From an uncultured Pyrinomonas sp. (GTDB lineage Bacteria > Acidobacteriota > Blastocatellia > Pyrinomonadales > Pyrinomonadaceae): a DNA stretch of 6,185 nucleotides. The position numbers were made by a program, and so were the translations under genes. Under the pieces are notes generated by a model. The model was not told the DNA's origin and searched no databases. It was given only the letters and a program-made list of their open reading frames with translations. The stretch is taken from NCBI GenBank assembly GCA_937135995.1, contig CAKZOF010000122.1, positions 1 to 6,185 on the forward strand, in the 5' to 3' direction. This document shows, in pieces, positions 1 to 5,792 of the stretch. Position 1 is the first letter of the stretch. Each line of letters starts with the position of its first letter.

Positions 1-531
1 GTGGTGCGCGACGAAGTTGATCTCGGAGCTTTGCGCGGCGTTGTCAAGACGGTGGGCGGCGTGCTGAGCGTTTGGGAAGCGCACGAGATCCTGCGCGGAA
101 CGCGGACGCTGGCGCTGCGCATGGAGCGTCATTGTGAGAACGCGCGCCATTTGGCGCAGCATCTTGCGAACCACCCGCGCGTGGCGCGCGTCCATTACCC
201 ACTGCTCGACGAGCGTCAGCGCGAAACGGTGGAGCGGCTTTTTCGCCTGCCTTTCGGCGGCGGCTTGGTTTCGATCGAGCTTGCCGATGGATCGCGCCAA
301 GCGGCGTTTCGTTTCATGGAGGCGCTGCGTTTGTGCGTGCGAGCGACGAGCCTCGGCGACGTGTTCACGGGCGTGCTCCATCCGGCGACCTCGTCGCACC
401 GTGACATGTCGCCGGCGCAACGTGCCAGACTCGGGATCGGCGAAGGTCTGGTGCGCATCTCGGTTGGAATCGAGGCGGTGACGGACATCGTTGCCGACAT
501 CGAACGCGCGCTCGCGCGGAGCACTGATTAG
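1..531 (+). CDS. Cys/Met-metabolism PLP enzyme (trans-sulfuration family), C-terminal part
   Basis: The reading frame enters from the left edge, and the GTG at base 1 is very probably an internal valine. Only 176 residues of a family usually near 390 are present, so the PLP-binding lysine domain lies outside the window. What remains is the typical C-terminal domain: the ALRMERHCENA helix (about residues 38-48), the FGGGLVSIEL strand (85-94), the SLGDVF turn (117-122), HPATSSH (127-133) and GLVRISVGIE (149-158). Arg152 is in the position that binds the substrate carboxylate in this family. Relatives include cystathionine gamma-synthase, cystathionine lyases and O-acylhomoserine sulfhydrylase (MetY). 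These cannot be separated from this half alone. The protein is cytosolic and acts in methionine/cysteine interconversion. It stops 51 bases before the cysteine synthase gene, with no terminator visible between them, so it is probably in the same transcript. Family call is firm, substrate open. Confidence 0.88.
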   Translation: MVRDEVDLGALRGVVKTVGGVLSVWEAHEILRGTRTLALRMERHCENARHLAQHLANHPRVARVHYPLLDERQRETVERLFRLPFGGGLVSIELADGSRQAAFRFMEALRLCVRATSLGDVFTGVLHPATSSHRDMSPAQRARLGIGEGLVRISVGIEAVTDIVADIERALARSTD

Positions 532-582
532 TGGGGCAGAACACCTCCTCGGCGCGCAAGGTGCATCAAACTTTGTGAAGAC

Positions 583-1530
583 ATGACGCAAGCGGTGTTG
601 GAAAAGGCGGAGGCGAGAGAGGGCGGATCGGTGCTCGACCAGATCGGCAACACGCCGCTGTTGCGATTGCGGCGTGTCGTGCGCGATGTTGCCTGCGGCG
701 TAGAAGTTTACGTCAAAGCCGAGCACTTGAATCCGGGCGGGTCGGTCAAAGATCGCGCTGCGTTGGCGATGATCCTCGACGGCGAACGGCGCGGGCTGTT
801 GACACCGGATCGCATCATCCTCGATGCGACGAGCGGCAACACGGGGATCGCTTACGCGATGATCGGCGCGGCGCGCGGTTATCGCGTCGCCCTCTGCTTG
901 CCGAAGAACGCTAGTCCCGAGAGGAAGAGGATGTTGCGGGCCTACGGCGCCGAGTTGATCGAAACCGATCCGCTGGAAGGGACCGACGGTGCGCAGCGCC
1001 GTGCACGCGCGCTCTACGAGAGCGCTCCGCAAAGGTTCTTCTATCCGGACCAATACAACAATCCGGCCAACTGGCGAGCGCACTACGATGGCACCGGCGT
1101 GGAGATCTGGCAGCAGACCGAAGGGCGCATCACGCACTTTCTCGCCGGACTCGGAACGTCGGGCACCTTTGTCGGCACGACGCGGCGGCTGAAAGAGTTC
1201 AACCCACGCATTCAGTGCGTTTCGATGCAACCCGATTCACCGCTTCATGGCCTCGAGGGCATGAAGCACATGCCGACGGCCATCGTTCCCGGCATCTACG
1301 ATCCGCAGTTGGCCGATCAAAACGTCGAGGTTTCAACCGAGGATGCGCAACGCATGGCGCGGCGACTGGCGCGCGAAGAAGGTCTGTTCGTCGGGATAAG
1401 CTCCGGCGCGAACGTCTTTGCCGCTTTGCGCTTGGCGCGAGAGTTGCCCGCCGGATCGGTGATCGTCACCATCCTGTGCGATGGCGGCGAGCGTTACATG
1501 AGCGAAGAGTTCTGGAACGAAGAGGACTGA
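583..1530 (+). CDS. cysM: PLP-dependent cysteine synthase, CysM/CysK fold (likely carrier- or O-phosphoserine-dependent)
   Basis: This 315-residue protein has full family length. It carries the Schiff-base lysine Lys56 in PGGSVKDRA (51-59), the substrate-binding loop TSGNTG (83-88), the PLP-phosphate loop GTSGT (191-195) and GISSGAN (271-277). It would perform beta-replacement on an activated serine, forming cysteine from sulfide or, as in M. tuberculosis CysM, from a thiocarboxylated carrier protein. Two facts favour the latter. The next two genes encode a Mec-type protease and a CysO-like carrier fused to its E1. In addition, the segment GMKHM (226-230) before VPGIYDP appears to place Lys228 where mycobacterial CysM has the O-phosphoserine-contacting Arg220 (alignment from memory). 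The start ATG has only a weak upstream purine stretch (GTGAAG). The gap to the next gene is 6 bases, indicating an operon. A plain O-acetylserine sulfhydrylase remains possible. Confidence 0.92.
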   Translation: MTQAVLEKAEAREGGSVLDQIGNTPLLRLRRVVRDVACGVEVYVKAEHLNPGGSVKDRAALAMILDGERRGLLTPDRIILDATSGNTGIAYAMIGAARGYRVALCLPKNASPERKRMLRAYGAELIETDPLEGTDGAQRRARALYESAPQRFFYPDQYNNPANWRAHYDGTGVEIWQQTEGRITHFLAGLGTSGTFVGTTRRLKEFNPRIQCVSMQPDSPLHGLEGMKHMPTAIVPGIYDPQLADQNVEVSTEDAQRMARRLAREEGLFVGISSGANVFAALRLARELPAGSVIVTILCDGGERYMSEEFWNEED

Positions 1531-1536
1531 AGCGAG

Positions 1537-1968
1537 ATGGCCATCGCGCTCACAGCGGAACACGAAGCGGCGATGCGTGCGCATGCCGAGCGCGATTATC
1601 CGGACGAATGTTGCGGTCTGCTGCTCGGGCAGTTCGAGAGCGATGGGGCAAAGCGTGTGGTCGAAACGTTGCCCATCTCGAACGCGCGCGAAGAGGGCGC
1701 TCGACGGCGTCGCTTTCTCATCCGTCCGGAAGAATGGTTGGCGGGCGAGCGGCGCGCGCGGCAACAAGGGTTGGAGATCATCGGCTTCTACCATTCTCAT
1801 CCGGATCATCCGGCGGTGCCTTCGTCCTACGATCTGGAGCACGCGCTGCCCATCTATTCTTACATCATCGTGGCCGTCGAGCACGGAGCGGCGCGCGATC
1901 TACGCTCGTGGCAGATGCGTGATGACCGCTCGCAGTTCGATGAAGAAGAGATTGTGAAGGGAGTATGA
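1537..1968 (+). CDS. mec: JAMM/MPN+ (M67) metalloprotease, Mec type
   Basis: This is a 143-residue single-domain JAMM zinc protease. The catalytic Glu24 sits in DECCGLLLG (23-31). The zinc ligands are His86 and His88 in YHSHPDHP (85-92) and Asp99 in SSYD (96-99), giving the full E...HxHP...SxxD signature. No motif residue is missing, so it should be active. In the family, Mec of M. tuberculosis releases cysteine from the CysO-cysteine adduct, and related enzymes trim residues that follow the Gly-Gly of sulfur carrier precursors. It lies 6 bases after cysM and 4 bases before the carrier-E1-rhodanese fusion, so translation is probably coupled. A GAGG at 1522-1525, inside the end of cysM, is the best ribosome site. 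It is cytosolic, with no signal peptide. Inference: in this operon it may also have to cut the fusion protein after its internal Gly-Gly. Confidence 0.9.
   Translation: MAIALTAEHEAAMRAHAERDYPDECCGLLLGQFESDGAKRVVETLPISNAREEGARRRRFLIRPEEWLAGERRARQQGLEIIGFYHSHPDHPAVPSSYDLEHALPIYSYIIVAVEHGAARDLRSWQMRDDRSQFDEEEIVKGV
1957..1963 (+). promoter_or_regulatory. Ribosome binding site of the carrier-E1-rhodanese gene
   Basis: An AAGGGAG stretch lies 9 bases before the ATG at 1973 and overlaps the last codons of mec. It is the best-spaced Shine-Dalgarno site in the plus-strand operon. It supports this start and suggests translational coupling with mec. Confidence 0.6.
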
Positions 1969-1972
1969 GACG

Positions 1973-3442
1973 ATGACGATCAAGATTCAAATACCGACAG
2001 CACTTCGGCAGTATGCGGGTGGCAAGGCCGAACTCCAAGTCGACGCCCGCACGGTGGGCGAAGCGCTGGCGCAGCTGACCGAAGAACATGCGGAACTGCG
2101 CCGACATCTTTTTAGCGAGCAGAATAGGTTGCGGAATTTCGTCAACGTGTACGTCAACGATGAGGACATACGTCACGCGCAAGGACTTGAAACGCCGGTG
2201 AAAGAGGGCGACACGGTGATGATCGTGCCCTCCATCGCTGGCGGCGCCGTAACCGAAGAAGAGCTGTTGAGCCATCGCGTGGACGAATTGCCGACGCTCA
2301 GCAACGAGGAGATCGCGCGTTACAGCCGCCACTTGATCATGCCGGAAGTCGGCATGGAAGGACAGCGGAAGCTGAAAGCCGCGCGCGTGCTGATGATCGG
2401 CACGGGCGGTCTCGGCGCACCGCTCGGCCTCTATCTTGCTGCCGCTGGCGTCGGGCATCTCGGCATCGTCGATTTCGATGTGGTGGACGAATCTAACTTG
2501 CAACGGCAGGTAATCCACGGCACGCGCGATGTCGGGCGCCCGAAGATAGACTCGGCGCGCGATCGCTTGCAGGATATCAATCCCTATATCGAGATCGAAA
2601 CCTACAACGCGCGCCTGACCAGCGAGAACGCGCTCGAATTGTTCCGCGAGTACGACATCATCGTCGATGGCACGGACAACTTCCCGACGCGCTATCTGGT
2701 CAACGACGCCTGCGTCCTGACGGGGAAACCGAACGTTTATGGATCGATCTTCCGTTTCGAGGGGCAAGCGAGCGTCTTTTGGGCTGCGCGCGGCGCTTGC
2801 TACCGTTGCCTGTATCCGGAACCGCCGCCGCCGGGGCTCGTTCCGTCGTGCGCCGAAGGCGGTGTGCTCGGCGTGTTGCCAGGCATCGTTGGAGCGATTC
2901 AGGCCAACGAAACGATCAAGTTGATTCTAGGTGGCGGCGAGCCACTCATCAATCGGCTGTTGCTCTTCGATGCGTGGCACATGCGTTTCCGCGAACTGAA
3001 GTTGCGCAAGGATCCGAATTGCCCTGTGTGCGGTCCGAATGCTACGATCAAAGAGTTGATTGACTACGAGGCATTCTGCGGACTGCGCGGGCAAGAGCCG
3101 GTCGGAAAGGGCAGCGAGGAGATGGAAGAGATCACAGCCACCGAACTGAAAGAGAGATTGGAGCACGGCGATCCGATTCAGATCATCGACGTTCGCGAGC
3201 CAGCCGAGTACGAAATCGCCCGGCTGCCGCAAGCGAAGCTGATCCCCCTCAAGGAAGTGGTCGCGCGTATGAACGAAATAGATCCGACCAAAGAAACGGT
3301 GGTCCACTGCAAAGGCGGCGTGCGTAGCGCCAAAGCGATCGAGGCCCTGCGGCGCGCTGGATTCACCGGTCGGTTGCTGAACCTGAAGGGGGGAATCACC
3401 GCTTGGTCAAACGAAGTCGATCCAAGCGTGCCGAAGTACTGA
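1973..3442 (+). CDS. moeZ: CysO-like sulfur carrier fused to MoeB/ThiF E1 adenylyltransferase and rhodanese (MoeZ-like)
   Basis: This 489-residue protein has three domains. Residues 1-91 form a ubiquitin-fold sulfur carrier. IPTALRQYAGG, FVNVYVNDEDIR (56-67) and IVPSIAGG (84-91) recall mycobacterial CysO closely, ending in the Gly90-Gly91 that becomes thiocarboxylated in free carriers. A linker follows. Residues 113-372 form an E1-like domain: RYSRH (116-120), the nucleotide loop GTGGLG (143-148), Asp167/Asp169, NLQRQ (175-179), Lys191, and DGTDNFPTR (232-240). Four zinc cysteines are present (276, 279, 350, 353), and Cys293 in SCAEGGV is the candidate conserved catalytic cysteine. Residues 386-489 form a rhodanese with active-site Cys446 in CKGGVR (446-451). 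The E1 adenylates a carrier C-terminus and the rhodanese persulfide provides the sulfur. The oddity is that the Gly-Gly is internal, followed by AVTEEE, so the fused carrier cannot work without cleavage. It is the last gene before the terminator. Confidence 0.93.
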   Translation: MTIKIQIPTALRQYAGGKAELQVDARTVGEALAQLTEEHAELRRHLFSEQNRLRNFVNVYVNDEDIRHAQGLETPVKEGDTVMIVPSIAGGAVTEEELLSHRVDELPTLSNEEIARYSRHLIMPEVGMEGQRKLKAARVLMIGTGGLGAPLGLYLAAAGVGHLGIVDFDVVDESNLQRQVIHGTRDVGRPKIDSARDRLQDINPYIEIETYNARLTSENALELFREYDIIVDGTDNFPTRYLVNDACVLTGKPNVYGSIFRFEGQASVFWAARGACYRCLYPEPPPPGLVPSCAEGGVLGVLPGIVGAIQANETIKLILGGGEPLINRLLLFDAWHMRFRELKLRKDPNCPVCGPNATIKELIDYEAFCGLRGQEPVGKGSEEMEEITATELKERLEHGDPIQIIDVREPAEYEIARLPQAKLIPLKEVVARMNEIDPTKETVVHCKGGVRSAKAIEALRRAGFTGRLLNLKGGITAWSNEVDPSVPKY

Positions 3443-3471
3443 ACGCCGCAGAGGTTGATGGCGACGGTGAG

Positions 3472-3508
3472 CAGCCCGCTTCGAGTTGAAGCGGGCTGTT
3501 TATCATTT
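3472..3508 (+). terminator. Rho-independent terminator of the sulfur operon
   Basis: A perfect 11-bp GC-rich inverted repeat (CAGCCCGCTTC at 3472-3482 against GAAGCGGGCTG at 3488-3498) encloses a 5-base loop. It is followed by a T-rich run (TTTATCATTT). It starts 30 bases after the stop of the carrier-E1-rhodanese gene. There is no T-run on the other strand, so it should act mainly on plus-strand transcription. Confidence 0.88.
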
Positions 3509-3622
3509 CACAACGTAGCGGCATCATTGCCCTGTCCTTCGGCTCTGCCGCTCGGGCTGGTCGCGCGACGCGCCTTGCAAGCCGCGCGCCAGCGAGGCGT
3601 GGGGTTTATGACGGGCTGGATC
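3509..3622. other. Convergent intergenic spacer with a strong GC hairpin and no T-tract
   Basis: No gene is supported here. The main structure is an 11-bp stem with one bulged base: GCTGG (3556-3560) and CGCGCG (3562-3567) pair with CGCGCG (3583-3588) and CCAGC (3589-3593). The 15-base loop contains the palindrome CTTGCAAG. It lies about 30 bases downstream of the mlaD stop on the minus strand, where a terminator would be expected, but neither side has a T-run. It could be a U-less terminator, an RNA-stabilising hairpin, or a repeated extragenic palindrome. Confidence 0.5.
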
Positions 3623-4768
3623 TCAGAAGAGCGACACCTTGATGCGCAGGTACTTGCCCGGATCGCGCCGAAAGTCGTAGATCAACTTGACCGCTTCGGA
3701 CGAAAGCTGGTTGACGTTGGTGTAGAGTTGATCGTCGGTCAATAGCTTGCCGACCGTCCCTTCGCCGCGTTGCGCGCTGGCGATCATTTCGTCGATGCGA
3801 GCCGTGGTCGCGTTCAAGCGCGCGATAGCGAACCGCGCGTCGTTGTAGAAGGCTTCATCAGTGAGAAGCTTGCCGACGGTGCCGCGCCCAGCGCGAACGT
3901 CGGCGACGATGGCGTTGATCTCGTCAGCCGAGCGGTTGAGCCGCGCCACGGCTGTGCGCGCTTCGTTGTAGAGCGCTTCGTCCGTCAGCAGTTTGCCCGC
4001 GGTGCCGCGCCCGCGCCTGAGATCCGCCGAGATGGTTTGCAATTCGGCCGTGACGGTGGCGAGGTTGTTGTAGAGCGTTGGGTCGTTGATCAACTGCCCG
4101 GCGGTGCCTTCGCCCGAGCGGAGGCGCCGCGTCAAATCTTGGAGGTCGCGCACGGCGGCGTTCAAGTTGTTGTAGAACGATTCGTCGTTGAGGAAGCGCC
4201 CGAACGTCCCTTGCCCTTCGTTGATCTTCTGCGCGATCTCGGTCACTTGGCGCGAAAGCTGATTGAGCTGCTGGACCAGTTCGTTGCTCGATGCGGTGAC
4301 GTCGGCGAGCGTGTTGGCCGAACTCGAACGCAAGAGGTCGCCGTCTTTGATCGGTTGGCCCAGCGCCGTGCCCGGCGTGATGTTGATCAGCTTGTCGGTG
4401 CCGAGGATACTCGGCGAGCCGAGCGTGGCGACCGAATCGCTACGGATGCGCTCGGCGGCGGGGCGCCCATCGATCACCGACTCGACCTCCATCAGCGCCT
4501 CGATCTTGGGCGCGTTCGGGTCGTCCGACGGCGGCAGCAGGCGCACGTCTTTGACGGTGCCGACGCGCACGCCCGCCAGTCTCACCTCGGACCCGCCACG
4601 CAGTCCGTCGGCGTTGGCAAATTGCGCGCGCAACCGCAGCTTGGGCGTAAAGGGCGTGAGATCTCCGGCCGCGCTCAGGATGAGAAAGATCAAGATGCCG
4701 ATAGCGATGACGACGAACAGGCCGACGCGCAGTTCACGTAATCCAACTTTCTTCTTGGTCGGTGGCAT
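3623..4768 (-). CDS. mlaD: MlaD-like Mce-domain protein with extended helical repeat tail
   Basis: This 381-residue protein is the substrate-binding, membrane-anchored subunit of an Mla-type phospholipid transporter. A basic N-terminus (PPTKKK) precedes one membrane helix (about 15-34, GLFVVIAIGILIFLIL). The Mce domain follows at about 43-132, with FANADGLRGGSEVRLAGVRVG (50-70) and LGTDKLINITPG (122-133), placing the rest in the periplasm. Residues 160-381 are mostly helical and heptad-like, with five G-x-G-T-x-G motifs at 185, 219, 253, 294 and 335. The tail ends in DPGKYLRIKVSLF, a motif I recall from Mce proteins of other diderm phyla. E. coli MlaD is about 183 residues, so the tail doubles it. 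In hexameric Mce proteins such tails can form a tube. The ATG has no clear ribosome site, and a 126-base gap separates it from mlaF, unlike the tight mlaE-mlaF joint. It is the last gene of its operon in this window. Confidence 0.9.
   Translation of the reverse strand: MPPTKKKVGLRELRVGLFVVIAIGILIFLILSAAGDLTPFTPKLRLRAQFANADGLRGGSEVRLAGVRVGTVKDVRLLPPSDDPNAPKIEALMEVESVIDGRPAAERIRSDSVATLGSPSILGTDKLINITPGTALGQPIKDGDLLRSSSANTLADVTASSNELVQQLNQLSRQVTEIAQKINEGQGTFGRFLNDESFYNNLNAAVRDLQDLTRRLRSGEGTAGQLINDPTLYNNLATVTAELQTISADLRRGRGTAGKLLTDEALYNEARTAVARLNRSADEINAIVADVRAGRGTVGKLLTDEAFYNDARFAIARLNATTARIDEMIASAQRGEGTVGKLLTDDQLYTNVNQLSSEAVKLIYDFRRDPGKYLRIKVSLF
3665..4216 (-). repeat. Five tandem G-x-G-T-x-G helical repeats in MlaD
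   Basis: Within mlaD the protein repeats GQGTFG, GEGTAG, GRGTAG, GRGTVG and GEGTVG. Each is followed by a (K/Q/R)-(L/F)-(L/I)-(N/T)-D and a Tyr, then a helix. Start-to-start spacings are 34, 34, 41 and 41 residues. Repeats 3 to 5 share GKLLTD exactly, so the last units look like the most recent duplications. The repeats are visible at DNA level as recurring GC-rich blocks near 3750, 3875, 4000, 4100 and 4205. Confidence 0.85.
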
Positions 4769-4894
4769 ACGACGTTCACAGGATGACCCCTGCGATTGCG
4801 GATCACCGGTCGCAAGGGCGCGTTGATTTCCGTTTCGAACGCTAGAAGTTTAGATGCGATGTCGGTCGTTTGTCGAGAGACGCCGCCCGTCAAT
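4769..4894. other. 126-base gap between mlaF and mlaD
   Basis: No gene or hairpin is convincing here. On the minus strand a loose promoter-like pair exists: TCGACA at 4876-4871 and TAAACT at 4852-4847, 18 bases apart. It is a poor match to the consensus in GC-rich DNA, so an internal promoter for mlaD is only a possibility. Confidence 0.25.
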
Positions 4895-5776
4895 CTATTT
4901 GCCGCGGATGAACCAGCGGATGTACGGATCTTCTGATTTGAAGAGTTCTTCATCCGTTCCGCTGAAGATGATGCGCCCGTCACGGATCATGATGATCTTG
5001 GTGTTGAGCAGGCAGAGGCGCTCGCCTTCTTCTTCGAAGACGATGTTGCCGCGTTCATCGATGGTCGCATACTCGCCCGTCAAATACTCGACGTTGCTCA
5101 TCTCGTGCGTGACGAAGATGGAGGAGACATCCTCCAAATCGCGCAATTTGATCGCCAGTTCGCAGATCGTGCGCGCCGTCGGTGGATCGAGCCCAGCGGT
5201 CGGTTCATCGAAGAGGACGATCTTCGGATCGCCAACCAGAGCGCGCGCGATACCGACGCGCCGTCGCATACCGCCCGAAAGTTCGTTGGGCATCTTATCG
5301 ATGGCATCTTCGAGGTTGACGAAGCGGAGCATGCGGCGGACCTCCTGCTCGATCTCCTCTTCTGGGACGCCCTGCTCGCGCAGCCGATAAGCGACGTTCT
5401 CATAGACGGAGAGAGAATCGAAAAGCGCGCCCTCTTGAAAGACCATGCCGATCTTTTTGCGGACGCGCATCATCTCCGTTTCGTCGTAATCGGTGATGTC
5501 CTCGCCGTCGATGAAGATCCTTCCGGCATCGGGCTTGATCAGTCCGAGCACCAACTTGATGATGGTTGATTTGCCGCTTCCCGACCCGCCGAGGATGATC
5601 TTGGTCTCGCCCTTGCGGACGGTGAAGCTGATGCCATCGAGCACTTTGTGGTCATCGAAGGCAAGATGGACGTCGCGGAACTCGATGGCCGGCACGATGC
5701 GGTTCATCTCCACCGACAGCGCGGACGGCGCGGCCTCGTGTTTCTCCGCCATTGAGATGTCGTCCGTGATGACCAT
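4895..5776 (-). CDS. mlaF: MlaF-like ABC transporter ATPase
   Basis: This 293-residue cytoplasmic ATPase powers the Mla lipid transporter together with the MlaE permease. All nucleotide-binding motifs are intact: Walker [10 protein letters not shown] (63-71), Q-loop Gln114 in [17 protein letters not shown], signature LSGGM (166-170), Walker B IVLFDEP with catalytic Glu191, D-loop AGLD (194-197) and H-loop His224 in FVTHEM. The GALFDSL sequence after the Q-loop is characteristic of MlaF/Mkl ATPases. Between the H-loop and the last core strand (IIMIRDGRI, 261-269) there are about 42 residues where about 20 are usual, giving an acidic insert around 230-255 ([18 protein letters not shown]). About 25 residues precede the domain at the N-terminus. 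The ATG lies directly after a GGGAGGAGG stretch, so translation may truly begin at Met9 (codon 5752-5750) or nearby. It follows mlaE after 16 bases. Confidence 0.94.
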   Translation of the reverse strand: MVITDDISMAEKHEAAPSALSVEMNRIVPAIEFRDVHLAFDDHKVLDGISFTVRKGETKIILGGSGSGKSTIIKLVLGLIKPDAGRIFIDGEDITDYDETEMMRVRKKIGMVFQEGALFDSLSVYENVAYRLREQGVPEEEIEQEVRRMLRFVNLEDAIDKMPNELSGGMRRRVGIARALVGDPKIVLFDEPTAGLDPPTARTICELAIKLRDLEDVSSIFVTHEMSNVEYLTGEYATIDERGNIVFEEEGERLCLLNTKIIMIRDGRIIFSGTDEELFKSEDPYIRWFIRGK

Positions 5777-5785
5777 CCTCCTCCC
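5777..5785 (-). promoter_or_regulatory. Shine-Dalgarno sequence of mlaF, unusually close to the ATG
   Basis: GGGAGGAGG on the minus strand abuts the ATG at 5776-5774. Even the farthest usable pairing register leaves only about 3 bases of spacing. It would fit a start slightly further inside better. The in-frame ATG at 5752-5750 is about 24 bases away, which is too far, so the first ATG is kept with some doubt. Confidence 0.45.
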
Positions 5786-5792
5786 GGTTCGG

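Noticed and set aside
1..3. GTG at base 1 as a real start of the PLP enzyme
   Set aside because: The protein would lack the whole PLP-lysine domain, while the remaining part aligns in the middle of the family. Truncation by the window edge is simpler.
1215..1922. A 235-codon plus-strand frame across cysM and mec
   Set aside because: It is an out-of-frame, arginine-rich composition overlapping two well-supported genes.
2246..2285. Internal translation start that would produce the E1-rhodanese without the carrier
   Set aside because: No ATG is present near the junction. Only TTG and GTG codons follow a loose GAAGAAGAG stretch, which is too weak to claim.
1865..2767. A 300-codon open frame on the minus strand
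   Set aside because: It lies opposite the carrier-E1 gene, whose domains are fully supported. Long antisense frames are expected in GC-rich codon usage.
3626..3655. C-terminal YLRIKVSLF of MlaD as an outer-membrane beta-barrel insertion signal
   Set aside because: The terminal Phe and alternating pattern resemble one, but the protein is a single-helix anchored Mce protein with no barrel, and this ending seems to be a general Mce-tail motif.
3455..3745. A possible small gene in the convergent intergenic region
   Set aside because: The frame runs through the terminator hairpin and into the antisense of mlaD, has no ribosome site and no recognisable sequence.
3770..4741. A 323-codon open frame on the plus strand
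   Set aside because: It lies opposite mlaD, is rich in Arg, Ala, Gly and Val without recognisable motifs, and mirrors the mlaD repeats. The Mce domain on the other strand is clear.
4847..4876. Promoter for mlaD in the mlaF-mlaD gap
   Set aside because: TCGACA and TAAACT at 18-base spacing match the consensus poorly, and such pairs occur by chance. It is noted in the gap entry only as a possibility.
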